Of a stretch of DNA of 47,509 nucleotides, positions 17,536 through 26,137 are shown piece after piece. The notes under the pieces are model-generated. The model had not been told where the DNA came from. It did not search any database and worked only from the letters and a program-made list of their open reading frames with translations. Position 1 is the first letter of the stretch; every line of letters begins with the position of its first letter. The translations under genes and the position numbers were made by a program. The DNA is from Mailhella sp. (GTDB taxonomy: Bacteria; Desulfobacterota; Desulfovibrionia; Desulfovibrionales; Desulfovibrionaceae): assembly GCA_020024815.1 (NCBI GenBank), contig JAHHTE010000002.1, forward strand, positions 1-47,509. Reading direction: 5' to 3'.

Positions 17536-18312
17536 TTAGAATAAAAAGCTGTTTACAAGAGAACCAACAATTAAATTCCAACCATCAACAAGAATAAAAA
17601 GTAATAATTTAAACGGCATGGAAACCATCATTGGAGGGAGCATCATCATACCCATAGCAAGGAGGATACTAGATACAACCATATCAACAATAAGGAATGG
17701 AATATAAATTAAAAATCCAATACTAAATGCTGTCTTAAGTTCACTGATAACATAAGCAGCTGCAAGCATAATGGTAGGTACTTCATCTTTATTTTGAGGA
17801 GAATCCATTTTTGCAATAGAGTAAAAAAGAGAAAGATCTTTTTCTCTTGTATGTTTAAACATAAAATTTCTTAAAGGAATTTGTGCTCTATCTAATGCTT
17901 CATCAAATCCTATCATTTCTTGCAAATAAGGTTGTAATGCTTTGTCATTAATATCTTTGCCCACAGGGTACATAATAACAACACTCATAAAAATTGCTAA
18001 GCTTGCTAATATTTGTGTTGGTGGAATTTGTTGAATCCCCATTGCTTGTCGCATAAAGTGAAAAACAATAATAATACGTGTAAAACTTGTTACAGTCATC
18101 GCAATAGCAGGAGCTAGTGATAAGATTGTGAGAAGAAAAAGTATTTCAAGGGTTAACGATACAGAAGAAGGTTGAACTTCACCACCAGCTAAGGTCATAG
18201 TAAATGATGGTATTTCTGCAAAGGATTGAAAAGGGAAAAGAACAAAACTAATTGTTAGTAGTGTCTTGAATGGTAGTTTTTTGCAAAAGTTCTTCAAAAG
18301 TAGAGACATCAT
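17536..18312 (-). CDS. fliP: Flagellar export gate protein FliP
   Basis: 258 residues. A cleavable signal peptide (about 1-32, ending QSFA) precedes a core with four membrane segments. Hallmarks include MTVTSFTRIIIVFHFMRQAMG, the IPPTQILASLAIFM block and MMMLPPMMVSMPFKLLLFI. It forms the pentameric core of the type III export gate. The start lies inside fliO, giving a 65-base overlap; starting later would remove the signal peptide, so the overlap is probably real. AGGA lies just upstream. Confidence 0.94.
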   Translation of the reverse strand: MMSLLLKNFCKKLPFKTLLTISFVLFPFQSFAEIPSFTMTLAGGEVQPSSVSLTLEILFLLTILSLAPAIAMTVTSFTRIIIVFHFMRQAMGIQQIPPTQILASLAIFMSVVIMYPVGKDINDKALQPYLQEMIGFDEALDRAQIPLRNFMFKHTREKDLSLFYSIAKMDSPQNKDEVPTIMLAAAYVISELKTAFSIGFLIYIPFLIVDMVVSSILLAMGMMMLPPMMVSMPFKLLLFILVDGWNLIVGSLVNSFLF

Positions 18313-18793
18313 TCATTCCTATTTTTGTTAACAAATTTATTTGTTGTTCCGTTACACCAAGCACAAGTCTTTCATCTAATGCTCTTACAATAACAATGCT
18401 TTTTCCTTGACCCAAACTTAATTGACCTTCAAGAAACATTGAATCACGTGGTAAAAGTTTTTGGCTTGGTAAAAAACGCCCATTTCCAACTTTACGAACA
18501 ACTTTAAGGACATACCATAAAGCAAAAAGTAAAATAAGCATTATACCTATTGCTTCAAAATAGGAAGTCCAAGAAAAAGTTGGGGGAGGTGTTTCTTCTT
18601 GTAATGAAAATTTTTCTTGTTCTTTTTTTTCTATAACAGGCTTATTGGTATCATTTTGAGAAATATTTGTTTGTTCTTGAGGCACTATTTGTTCTTTTTC
18701 AGTAGCATAAGAAGAACTAACAAAAAAGGTTGTAGTTAGAAACCAACATATAAAAAAATAACAAGAAAAAGTTTTTATTTGTTTTATTAGCAT
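18248..18793 (-). CDS. fliO: Flagellar biosynthesis protein FliO
   Basis: 181 residues: signal sequence or first membrane segment (about 10-30), a polar Gln/Glu/Thr-rich linker, a second hydrophobic helix near 75-95 (IGIMLILLFALWYVLKVV), and the FliO/MopB cytoplasmic part with LLPRDSMFLEGQLSLGQGKSIVIV. FliO assists assembly of the FliP ring. The sequence is poorly conserved, as usual; position before fliP is strong support. It is separated from fliN by a terminator-like hairpin, with only 17 bases between that and its start. Confidence 0.85.
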   Translation of the reverse strand: MLIKQIKTFSCYFFICWFLTTTFFVSSSYATEKEQIVPQEQTNISQNDTNKPVIEKKEQEKFSLQEETPPPTFSWTSYFEAIGIMLILLFALWYVLKVVRKVGNGRFLPSQKLLPRDSMFLEGQLSLGQGKSIVIVRALDERLVLGVTEQQINLLTKIGMNDVSTFEELLQKTTIQDTTNN

Positions 18794-18810
18794 ACGTATT
18801 GTTTAACCTA

Positions 18811-18845
18811 AAAAAAAAGAGATAACAAGCATTATCTCTTTTTTG
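18811..18845 (-). terminator. Terminator-like hairpin between fliN and fliO
   Basis: Nine-base arms AAGAGATAA (817-825) and TTATCTCTT (832-840) with a 6-base loop. On the minus strand a run of at least eight T follows. It probably attenuates transcription from fliL-fliN into fliOPQ. Confidence 0.75.
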
Positions 18846-18863
18846 AAAAAATTATTAGAAAAA

Positions 18864-19403
18864 TTAACTAAGTTGGGTAATACGTTCAATAGGACTAATA
18901 ATATCTGTAAGACGTACACCAAATTTTTCGTTAACAACAACAGCTTCACCACGAGCAACAAGTTTACCATTAACAAAAATTTCTAAAGGTTCACCTGCAA
19001 GTTTATTTAATTCCACAACAGAACCTTGACCTAATTGCAAGAGATCTTTGATAAGAAGGCGTGTTCTTCCAAGTTCAGCAGAAACATCAAGTGGAATATC
19101 TAAAATAAAATCAAGTTCCCTTTTTTGATTATCTTGAGGAGATATTTTTGCTACATCAGTAAGATTTTTATAAATTGGTTCATTGATTTCAGATGCAAAA
19201 GATTTTCTTTTTTCTTTTACTTCTTCTTGTTCATCATTAGCTAAAGCCATAGCCCATTCTTCAGCTAATTTTGCATCATCACTTTCTGGAGCATCTTCAC
19301 CAAAGTTTTCTTCATCAAAGTTTTTATCATTAGCTTTTTCTTCTAAATTTTCAGCTTCTTGAGCAACCATTTTTTCATCTTCAGACATATCTTCTTGGCT
19401 CAT
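18864..19403 (-). CDS. fliN: Flagellar switch protein FliN
   Basis: 179 residues. The C-terminal 85 residues are a SPOA domain (LDFILDIPLDVSAELGRTRL, GSVVELNKLAGEPLEIFVNG, GEAVVVNEKFGVRLTDI), the C-ring subunit that contacts FliM and CheY. The N-terminal 90 residues are a highly acidic, low-complexity extension (many Glu and Asp), longer than in E. coli FliN but common in other lineages. A good AAGGAT site precedes the start. It lies 11 bases after fliL. Confidence 0.93.
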   Translation of the reverse strand: MSQEDMSEDEKMVAQEAENLEEKANDKNFDEENFGEDAPESDDAKLAEEWAMALANDEQEEVKEKRKSFASEINEPIYKNLTDVAKISPQDNQKRELDFILDIPLDVSAELGRTRLLIKDLLQLGQGSVVELNKLAGEPLEIFVNGKLVARGEAVVVNEKFGVRLTDIISPIERITQLS

Positions 19404-19414
19404 ATTCTTATCCT

Positions 19415-19978
19415 TTAGTTTACAACGAATTCATTAAAGTAAATTTGAACAACACGAGGAACACCTAAAATTTGATTGAGGCGTGTAGCAATTTCATTTT
19501 TTATTCTGATTTTGCCTTCAGTTGTTGCAAGCTCACTATATGTTTTGCTAGAAAGTAAAATAATGATAGAATCTCTTACTTTAGCTTTTTGTACTTCAAT
19601 ATTTTCTGCTGCATCTGCTGTACTTAATTCAATATCAAAACCAATTTTTAAATAACGGATACTATCTTTATCAGCTAAGTTAATAGTTACTGTTGGGATA
19701 GTAACAATATTTAATTTTGTTTTTTTAGTTGGTTGACTTTCTTGCTTCTTTTCTTCTTTTTTCTTTTTTTCAGGAGCAACATCAGCAGGTTCTGCTGATT
19801 CTTCTTCTACTACTTCTACTGTTTGTTCTTCATTAGGGGTAATATTTTCTGGAACTCGAAGATTTAACCACCAATAACACGCAACACCGCCTAAAATAAG
19901 AAAAAGAAGAATAAAAAGTATAATAAAAAACTTTAATTTACTTTTTTTAGGAGCTTCTTCAGTTTGTTCATTTGACAT
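19415..19978 (-). CDS. fliL: Flagellar basal body-associated protein FliL
   Basis: 187 residues with one membrane helix at about 15-37 (FFIILFILLFLILGGVACYW) after a charged N-terminus. An acidic/Lys-rich linker (EKKKKEEKK) follows, then the periplasmic FliL domain with the typical end VVQIYFNEFVVN. FliL associates with stator units near the motor. It is the first gene of the flagellar run; yggS ends 71 bases upstream. GGAG precedes the start. Confidence 0.9.
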   Translation of the reverse strand: MSNEQTEEAPKKSKLKFFIILFILLFLILGGVACYWWLNLRVPENITPNEEQTVEVVEEESAEPADVAPEKKKKEEKKQESQPTKKTKLNIVTIPTVTINLADKDSIRYLKIGFDIELSTADAAENIEVQKAKVRDSIIILLSSKTYSELATTEGKIRIKNEIATRLNQILGVPRVVQIYFNEFVVN

Positions 19979-20049
19979 AGTATTTCTCCACTTTATATAG
20001 AACTGTGTATATAAAATTTAAAAGTTTTGCAAGAAGTTCATATTATGGT

Positions 20050-20739
20050 TTATGGATGAGGAGGACGAGGTCCAAAAATATCAGTACCAACACGAATAAT
20101 TGTTGCACCTTCTTCAATAGCTACTGGAAAATCAGCACTCATTCCCATAGAAAGATGAGGAAGTGAAAGAGAAAGCTCTTTTTCTAAATTTTCTTTTATT
20201 TCACGTAGTTCTTTGAAAAAAGGTCTTGTATGTTCTGGTTCTAAATCAAGAGGAGGAATACACATAAGTCCACTTAATTTTAATGTTGGAACTAAAAGAA
20301 CTTTTTTAGCAAAATCAAGAACTTCTTCAGGTAATAGACCTGATTTTTGTTCTTCACGTCCAATATTTACTTGTAAAAGAACTTCTTGAATTTGATTTGA
20401 TCCTTTTGTTCTTTTTTCTAATTCAGCAAGAAATGAGTCAGTAGCAAGGCTTTCAATTAGTGCAAATTTTCCAATAATATCTTTTGTTTTTTTGCTTTGA
20501 ATAGGTCCAATGGCATGCCATTTTAAATCAGGACGAACAGCAATTTTTTCTAAAGCTTCTTGAATATAATTTTCACCAAATTCTTTTTGTCCAAGAGCTG
20601 CTACTTCAATAATATCTTCAATACTATGAAATTTTGAAACAGCTACAAGCGTAACAGAATCTTCGCTTCTTCCTGCATTTTTACAAGCAGTGCGAATACG
20701 TTCTTTTACGTTATTGTATCTTTCTGCTAATTCACTCAT
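20050..20739 (-). CDS. yggS: PLP homeostasis protein, YggS/PROSC family
   Basis: 229 residues, single alanine racemase-like barrel. Lys36 in LVAVSKFH is the PLP Schiff-base lysine. The other family marks are GENYIQEALEK, WHAIGPIQSKK (the usual WHFIGxLQxxK) and the C-terminal LSMGMSADFPVAIEEGATIIRVGTDIFG. It buffers pyridoxal phosphate and affects amino-acid metabolism. A good AAAGGA site precedes the start. It follows era by 14 bases in the phoH-pgpH-ybeY-era operon. Confidence 0.94.
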   Translation of the reverse strand: MSELAERYNNVKERIRTACKNAGRSEDSVTLVAVSKFHSIEDIIEVAALGQKEFGENYIQEALEKIAVRPDLKWHAIGPIQSKKTKDIIGKFALIESLATDSFLAELEKRTKGSNQIQEVLLQVNIGREEQKSGLLPEEVLDFAKKVLLVPTLKLSGLMCIPPLDLEPEHTRPFFKELREIKENLEKELSLSLPHLSMGMSADFPVAIEEGATIIRVGTDIFGPRPPHP

Positions 20740-20753
20740 AATGTTATCCTTTA

Positions 20754-21677
20754 TTATAACATTTCGTCTGTATAAAGGTTAATTTCTTCAAGCCAATTTT
20801 CTTTGACTTTTACCCATAATTCTAAATGAACCTTACCACCTATGAGTTCTTGAATATCTTTTCGGGCAGAAGTGCCAATTTCTTTAATTGTTGTACCTGC
20901 TCTTCCTATTACCATTGCTTTATGGGAAGGACGAGCAACAAAAATTACAGCATTGATGATAGTTTGGTCTTTTTCTGGAATTTCTTCCCAGTGTTCAATA
21001 TCAACTGCTGTTGTATAAGGTACTTCTTGGCGTAAATGTTCAAAGACTTTTTCACGAATAATTTCTGCACATAAAAAGCGTGTAGGAGCAGTGGAGAGTT
21101 GGTCTTTTGGAAATTCTGCTTCACCTTCTGGCATTGCATCAATAAGCATTTTCTTAAGTTCGGCAACACCATCTTTTTGAGCAGCAGACATAGGGAAAAT
21201 AACAGCTTTTGGAAGTTCTTCATGGAGTTTTTCTAAAAGTGGAAGCATTTTAGATTTATCTCCAAAAAGATCAACTTTATTTACAATAATAAAAACTGGT
21301 CTATCTTCATTAGCAAAGGCAGTTTTGAAAGAGGCAATATCACGTTGTAAAAATTCTGGTTTACGAATATATAAATCACAGTCTAAAACCATCATAATAG
21401 CATGGGCAGTAGAAAGGCTTTGCCAAGCTGCTTGTATCATTTGTTTACCAAGTGGACCACGCATTTGATTTTTATCATGGTGAAGACCTGGAGTGTCCAT
21501 AAAAATAATTTGTGCATCATCTTCAGAACATATACCAATAATACGATTTCTTGTTGTTTGTGGTTTATTGGTTACAATACTAACTTTTTGTCCAATAAGT
21601 GCGTTTGTAAGAGTGGATTTACCAGCATTAGGAGGTCCAATCAAAACAACCCAACCGCAACGATGTGATTTTGCCAT
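20754..21677 (-). CDS. era: GTPase Era
   Basis: 307 residues. GTPase domain with G1 GPPNAGKST (14-22), G3 DTPGLHH and G4 NKVD, followed by a KH domain (VIGRAGTTIKEIGTSARKDIQELIG) that binds the 3' end of 16S rRNA. It acts in 30S maturation. It is next to ybeY, another 16S processing factor, and starts one base after the ybeY stop. Confidence 0.96.
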   Translation of the reverse strand: MAKSHRCGWVVLIGPPNAGKSTLTNALIGQKVSIVTNKPQTTRNRIIGICSEDDAQIIFMDTPGLHHDKNQMRGPLGKQMIQAAWQSLSTAHAIMMVLDCDLYIRKPEFLQRDIASFKTAFANEDRPVFIIVNKVDLFGDKSKMLPLLEKLHEELPKAVIFPMSAAQKDGVAELKKMLIDAMPEGEAEFPKDQLSTAPTRFLCAEIIREKVFEHLRQEVPYTTAVDIEHWEEIPEKDQTIINAVIFVARPSHKAMVIGRAGTTIKEIGTSARKDIQELIGGKVHLELWVKVKENWLEEINLYTDEML

Positions 21678-21678
21678 A

Positions 21679-22191
21679 TTATAAACTCCAAATAGGGATA
21701 AAAGAATATTCTAGTTTATGTTTTGCTATTTCTAATTCAAGAAAATCAGTAAGTTCAAACATTTCTTCGCTATGGTCATAGCCTAAAAGATGGGCTATTC
21801 CATGACAAAGAAGTCTTATAGCGTGTTCTTGTGGCTTTTGTCCATAAAGAAAAGCTTCACGCATAAGTGTTTGAGAACTAAGGATTAATGTTCCTAAATT
21901 GCTTCTTTGTTTTTCTATGTATGTATTTTGTTTTCCATAAAAAGTTTTTGTTTCTTCTTCAGGGAAACTTAAAATATTTGTTGGTCCATAAGCATTCATT
22001 TGCTTATGGTTGTATAAAATCATATCGTTATCTTTGATAACTATCAAGTTTAATATACAGTTTTTTAAAGAAAAGTTTCTTTTTTCTTCTAATATTTGTA
22101 AAATAGTACTAAGTATTTCTAACCACATTCTTTTAGGAAAAGGGTAAATACTTTGAATTTCAATATGATAATTATTTTTATTTTTCATCAT
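21679..22191 (-). CDS. ybeY: Endoribonuclease YbeY
   Basis: 170 residues. The zinc motif HGIAHLLGYDH gives H130, H134 and H140, the invariant HGxLHLxGYDH triad (Leu replaced by Ala). NILSFP (about 72-77) is also diagnostic. It takes part in 16S 3'-end maturation and ribosome quality control. The start overlaps the 3' end of pgpH by 14 bases, and gene order phoH-pgpH-ybeY-era is classical. Confidence 0.94.
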   Translation of the reverse strand: MMKNKNNYHIEIQSIYPFPKRMWLEILSTILQILEEKRNFSLKNCILNLIVIKDNDMILYNHKQMNAYGPTNILSFPEEETKTFYGKQNTYIEKQRSNLGTLILSSQTLMREAFLYGQKPQEHAIRLLCHGIAHLLGYDHSEEMFELTDFLELEIAKHKLEYSFIPIWSL

Positions 22192-24526
22192 TATTGGTAT
22201 TGGCTTGTTCTTGAGTAAGAAGAGGGTTTTTTATTGGTGGATCTACTTTTTCTTCTTTTTGATATTCACGAGCTTCTTCTGTATTTTCTTGTGTTTTTTC
22301 TTCTTTTACTTTGTTTTTATCTTGTAAATTTTGAATATTAGGATACGCTACTCTTTGGTGGTTTAATGCTCTAAGAGTTCTTGTAAAGCTTTCAATTAAT
22401 TTATTTAAATCTCTAAATGTAAGATCTGCTTCATCAAGTTGACCTTCTGCATAAATATTTTTTACAAGAGTTTCAACTGTGGAGCTAATACGTGCAGGAC
22501 TTGGATCTGGTAAAGAACGTACAGCAGCTTCTAATGTATCTGCCATCATTAAAATAGCAGCTTCTCTTGTTTGTGGGCGTGGTCCAGCATAACGATAATC
22601 TTCTTCTTTTGGATTTTCTCCAAGTTTTTTTGCTTTATGGAAAAAAGCCATAGGCATTCTTGTACCATGATGTTGAGAAATCATATCTGTAATTTCAGGT
22701 CCTAATTTATATTTTTCAGCAAGTTCAACTCCATTTTTTACGTGTGAAAAAATAATAAGACAACTCATTCGAGGAGAAAGTTTATCATGGGGATTTATAC
22801 CATCAAATTGATTTTCAGAAAAATAATGAGGGTGAGCTACTTTTCCAATATCATGGTATAAAGCACCAACTTTTGCTAATAAGCTATTAGCACCAATAGC
22901 TTTTGCTCCAGCTTCTACAAGGTTGGATACAACTAAGCAATGATGATAGGTTCCGGGAGTATTCATCATAATTTCTTGTAAAAGAGGGTGGTCAAGGTTC
23001 ATTAATTCCATGAGTCTAAAACGTGTTGTATAGCCAAAGATTAATTCAAGAACAGGACTAAGAGCAAATAAAATTAAAACAGAAAGAATTGCATTTGCTG
23101 TTAACATAGCAAGAAGATTAGTATATTTGCTAAAGGAAATATGTTGTAAAAGTGCTGTACCAAAACCTATAAAAAGTAAAATAATAAAAAGTGGAATAAT
23201 ACTTAAAACAACATCTTGTCGTGATTGAGATCGCAAAATGAGCCATGTATTAACCATTGAGGAAATAAAGTAAAATAGAAAGAGAGCAATATCTCCTTGA
23301 AATAAAATACTTGAAAAAAATGCAATTAAAAAGCCTAAAACACAGTATCTTCTAGCTGCAAAAATTAGAACAGCAAGTCCTGCTATTCCTGCAACAGGAA
23401 AGGAGTAAGGGAGTAAACTTGTATCTAAACTAGAAGAAATAGAATAACCAAAATGAGCAATAGCAGAAGCTAAACAACCTACAATTAAAACAAGTAAAGA
23501 AATAAAAACTTGATCTTTTGAAAGTAAAATTCTTCCTTTTTGTCCTGAAGGTGTCATAAATAAGCCAAGAGTAAGCATAAGCCCAAAAATCAACGCACCA
23601 GAAAATTTATAATAATTAAAATTTGAACCAGATGTATTATAAATTGCTTGTAATTTTAATTGAATTTCACGAGTAACTAAATCGCCCTCACGAACAATAA
23701 CTTCTCCGTTATGTACTTGAATATAAACAGGTTTTATATTTGCAAGTAATGCATCAGTTTTTTGATTAGTTTCTTCTTGATTTAAAGCAAGGGTAGGAGC
23801 TAAGAAATAAGGGAATATTTTTAATAAAGCTTTTTTTGCTTGTTCTGAAAGGTTTTGTTCTGAACGAATTTTATTTCCCATTGCCACTGTAAGAGCATGT
23901 AAATCTAAAAGTCCGTTTGTTGTGGAACGAACTTTTTCTATTTTTGTATTTCTATCACGAATAATAATGTTATTAGTTATGTTAAATAATATTCTGTTAT
24001 CAGATAAAATACCTTGTGCTAATTGATTATCAATCCAAGGAAGAAGAATTTCAAAAGCGTATTCTTGAGTATTAGGTAGGGCTAGAGTTTTAAATGTTTC
24101 AAAATCAACAGTTGTAAGATAGGTTTTATTAAATTGTTCTTGAATTGTTTTTAATCCTGTTTCATTTTGATTAATCTCAAAAGTATTAATAGCATGAATA
24201 AGATTTAAAATTCCTTCTCTTACTCTTGTTGCAACTTCACGATTATAATCAAATACTAAGGGTTGCATAGAACGAATCTTTGCACGTTTTTCTTTTGTTC
24301 CTTCTTCATCTTCAATAAGAAAATCACGCTTAGCAACAACTGTTTGATTTGCAATTTCACCATTTACAAAAATAGCAGGAGCTTGCCCATAGGGAATACC
24401 TGCAAGAAAAGAAAGAATTACTATTGTTAAAAATAAAGAAATTAAACCATAGCTATGGCCATGATATAATATCATTGTTTTTATGTGTAGATAAAGTTCT
24501 TTTATGCTTAATGGATTAGTTTTCAT
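22178..24526 (-). CDS. pgpH: 7TM-HD cyclic-di-AMP phosphodiesterase PgpH
   Basis: 782 residues. Membrane helix near 25-45, extracytoplasmic 7TMR-HDED domain (about 55-290), seven membrane helices (about 305-490), then a cytoplasmic HD domain with HH at 528-529, HD at 558-559 (YHDIGK) and SQHHGTRM. A Glu/Lys-rich disordered tail of about 60 residues ends the protein. By family it hydrolyses c-di-AMP. No c-di-AMP synthase is in the window. It is between phoH (2 bases) and ybeY. Confidence 0.9.
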   Translation of the reverse strand: MKTNPLSIKELYLHIKTMILYHGHSYGLISLFLTIVILSFLAGIPYGQAPAIFVNGEIANQTVVAKRDFLIEDEEGTKEKRAKIRSMQPLVFDYNREVATRVREGILNLIHAINTFEINQNETGLKTIQEQFNKTYLTTVDFETFKTLALPNTQEYAFEILLPWIDNQLAQGILSDNRILFNITNNIIIRDRNTKIEKVRSTTNGLLDLHALTVAMGNKIRSEQNLSEQAKKALLKIFPYFLAPTLALNQEETNQKTDALLANIKPVYIQVHNGEVIVREGDLVTREIQLKLQAIYNTSGSNFNYYKFSGALIFGLMLTLGLFMTPSGQKGRILLSKDQVFISLLVLIVGCLASAIAHFGYSISSSLDTSLLPYSFPVAGIAGLAVLIFAARRYCVLGFLIAFFSSILFQGDIALFLFYFISSMVNTWLILRSQSRQDVVLSIIPLFIILLFIGFGTALLQHISFSKYTNLLAMLTANAILSVLILFALSPVLELIFGYTTRFRLMELMNLDHPLLQEIMMNTPGTYHHCLVVSNLVEAGAKAIGANSLLAKVGALYHDIGKVAHPHYFSENQFDGINPHDKLSPRMSCLIIFSHVKNGVELAEKYKLGPEITDMISQHHGTRMPMAFFHKAKKLGENPKEEDYRYAGPRPQTREAAILMMADTLEAAVRSLPDPSPARISSTVETLVKNIYAEGQLDEADLTFRDLNKLIESFTRTLRALNHQRVAYPNIQNLQDKNKVKEEKTQENTEEAREYQKEEKVDPPIKNPLLTQEQANTNNDEK

Positions 24527-24528
24527 AA

Positions 24529-25548
24529 TTATTTATCTGTATCAAATATATCATACGCATCAACAATTTGTCCTACAAGTGGGTGGCGTACAACATCGCT
24601 TTTTTTAAAATGAATAAACCCTATTTCAGGAATATTTTTTAATAATTTTAAAGCATGAATTAATCCTGATCGGGTTTCCCCTTTTTTCTCACCTTCTAAA
24701 AGTTGACTAACATGAACAGGTGGTAAATCTATTTGAGTTAAATCCCCTGTAATAATAGCTCTTGACCCATAGCCTAAACGAGTTAAAAACATTTTCATTT
24801 GTTCACGTGTGGTATTTTGGGCTTCATCTAAAATAAGAAAAGATTCATTTAATGTTCTTCCACGCATAAACGCCAATGGAGCTACTTCTATTTGTCCACT
24901 TTCTTGTTTTGCAATAAGTTGGGCAGTTCCAAGCATATCCCCTAGAGCATCATAAAGTGGTCTCAAATAAGGATTAATTTTTTCTTCCATATCACCGGGT
25001 AAAAAACCTAGTTTTTCTCCAGCTTCAACAGCAGGACGAGTTAAAATAATTTTTTTTACTCGTTTATTTTGCAACATAGATACAGCAGCAGCAACAGCTA
25101 AATAACTTTTTCCTGTTCCAGCAGGGCCTGTTGCAAAAATCATTTCTTTTTCACGAATTAATTCTAAAAATTTTTTTTGTGTTGTATTTCTTGCTGTAAT
25201 TGTTTTTCTAGGAGTAACAAGACTATCTGAATGAGAGATAAAGGAATTTTCTTTTTCTTCTGTATTTTCAGTTATAGATGTATAAGTATTTAAAAGTGAG
25301 TAAAAGTCAATTTCTTTACCTTTTTGCAAGGATTCATAATTTTTTGCAAAAACAAGAGCAAGTTGTTCATTTATTTTGGGTGAATTAGTTGAAATAAAAA
25401 GTTCTGAACCTTTTGTTCTAAAATCTGCATCAATATATTGACTTAATTCCTTCAAATTACTTTCAAGAGGGCCAAAAAGTTGCATAGCTAATAAAGGGTC
25501 ATCAAAAGTAAGTGATGTTGTATAGGTATTTTTATTATTCATAATCAT
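24529..25548 (-). CDS. phoH: PhoH-like ATPase
   Basis: 339 residues. Walker A GPAGTGKS (141-148), Walker B LILDEAQN, and RLGYGSRAIITGDLTQIDLP, all typical of the PhoH helicase-like family; the N-terminal 120 residues carry a divergent KH-like part. It is thought to act in RNA metabolism together with YbeY. First gene of the operon. There is a second in-frame ATG two codons in, and no strong ribosome site at either. A palindrome lies 32-58 bases upstream. Confidence 0.92.
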   Translation of the reverse strand: MIMNNKNTYTTSLTFDDPLLAMQLFGPLESNLKELSQYIDADFRTKGSELFISTNSPKINEQLALVFAKNYESLQKGKEIDFYSLLNTYTSITENTEEKENSFISHSDSLVTPRKTITARNTTQKKFLELIREKEMIFATGPAGTGKSYLAVAAAVSMLQNKRVKKIILTRPAVEAGEKLGFLPGDMEEKINPYLRPLYDALGDMLGTAQLIAKQESGQIEVAPLAFMRGRTLNESFLILDEAQNTTREQMKMFLTRLGYGSRAIITGDLTQIDLPPVHVSQLLEGEKKGETRSGLIHALKLLKNIPEIGFIHFKKSDVVRHPLVGQIVDAYDIFDTDK

Positions 25549-25579
25549 AGTAATTTTTGTTATTTTATAGGAATATATA

Positions 25580-25606
25580 TTTACGATAAAAACTTTATTT
25601 CGTAAA
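25580..25606. promoter_or_regulatory. Palindrome upstream of phoH
   Basis: TTTACGA (580-586) and TCGTAAA (600-606) flank inner complementary words ATAAA and TTTAT around an AAC centre. The near-continuous dyad spans 27 bases and sits 31 bases before phoH, suitable for an operator or leader hairpin. Confidence 0.45.
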
Positions 25607-25716
25607 GCAATTAAAAAGATAAAATACTGAAATTGTACGTATCTTATGAATTTATAAATATTTTTTAATTAAGGAATTTTCTTATTTAGGGCTATTAAAT
25701 TGTATGTTTTTTTCTT

Positions 25717-25783
25717 TTTTTTGAGAGGAGAACTTTTGAAAAAGTTCCCCTCTCAAGCTCTCCTTTCAAAACTTTTTAATTTA
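25717..25783 (+). repeat. Interspersed hairpin repeat, copy C (first half)
   Basis: TTTTTTGAGAGGAGAAC, the AAAAAGTTCCCCTCTC arm and TCTCCTTTCAAAAC match copy A, but the CAAAAGCCC second half is degraded or absent. The 589-base gap 25549-26137 otherwise holds the phoH palindrome, AT-rich DNA without a recognisable gene, and the paaK-like terminator. Confidence 0.8.
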
Positions 25784-26081
25784 ATAGTTTTATATACGTA
25801 AAAGAGTTATTACGTTTTTATAAAAAAAGATTTTTGTGTAATGTACAACCCAAGAAATTTTTTTAATAAATTGGTTTGATTGAAGGGGAATATATTCTTT
25901 ATTTGTAGCTTTTTGTACTATGTTGGCTAAAGTGTAATTATTTCTCTAAAAAAGATTAATTTAGAAAAATATTTTATGATATACAATAAAATAAATCTAG
26001 TTAAATAAGATAGTTGTAATATATAATAAAGAATTTAAAAAAGATATAGAATAAAATGAATATAGAGAAATAAGTACAAAA

Positions 26082-26126
26082 AAAAGCAAGACATAGAATT
26101 TTATGGAAATTCTATGTCTTGCTTTT
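26082..26126 (-). terminator. Strong terminator of the phenylacetate-CoA ligase-like gene
   Basis: A perfect 20-bp stem (arms 26082-26101 and 26107-26126, 5-base loop). The minus strand continues as a run of T. It also has a T-rich plus-strand side, so may act on both strands. Confidence 0.85.
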
Positions 26127-26137
26127 AATATAATAAA

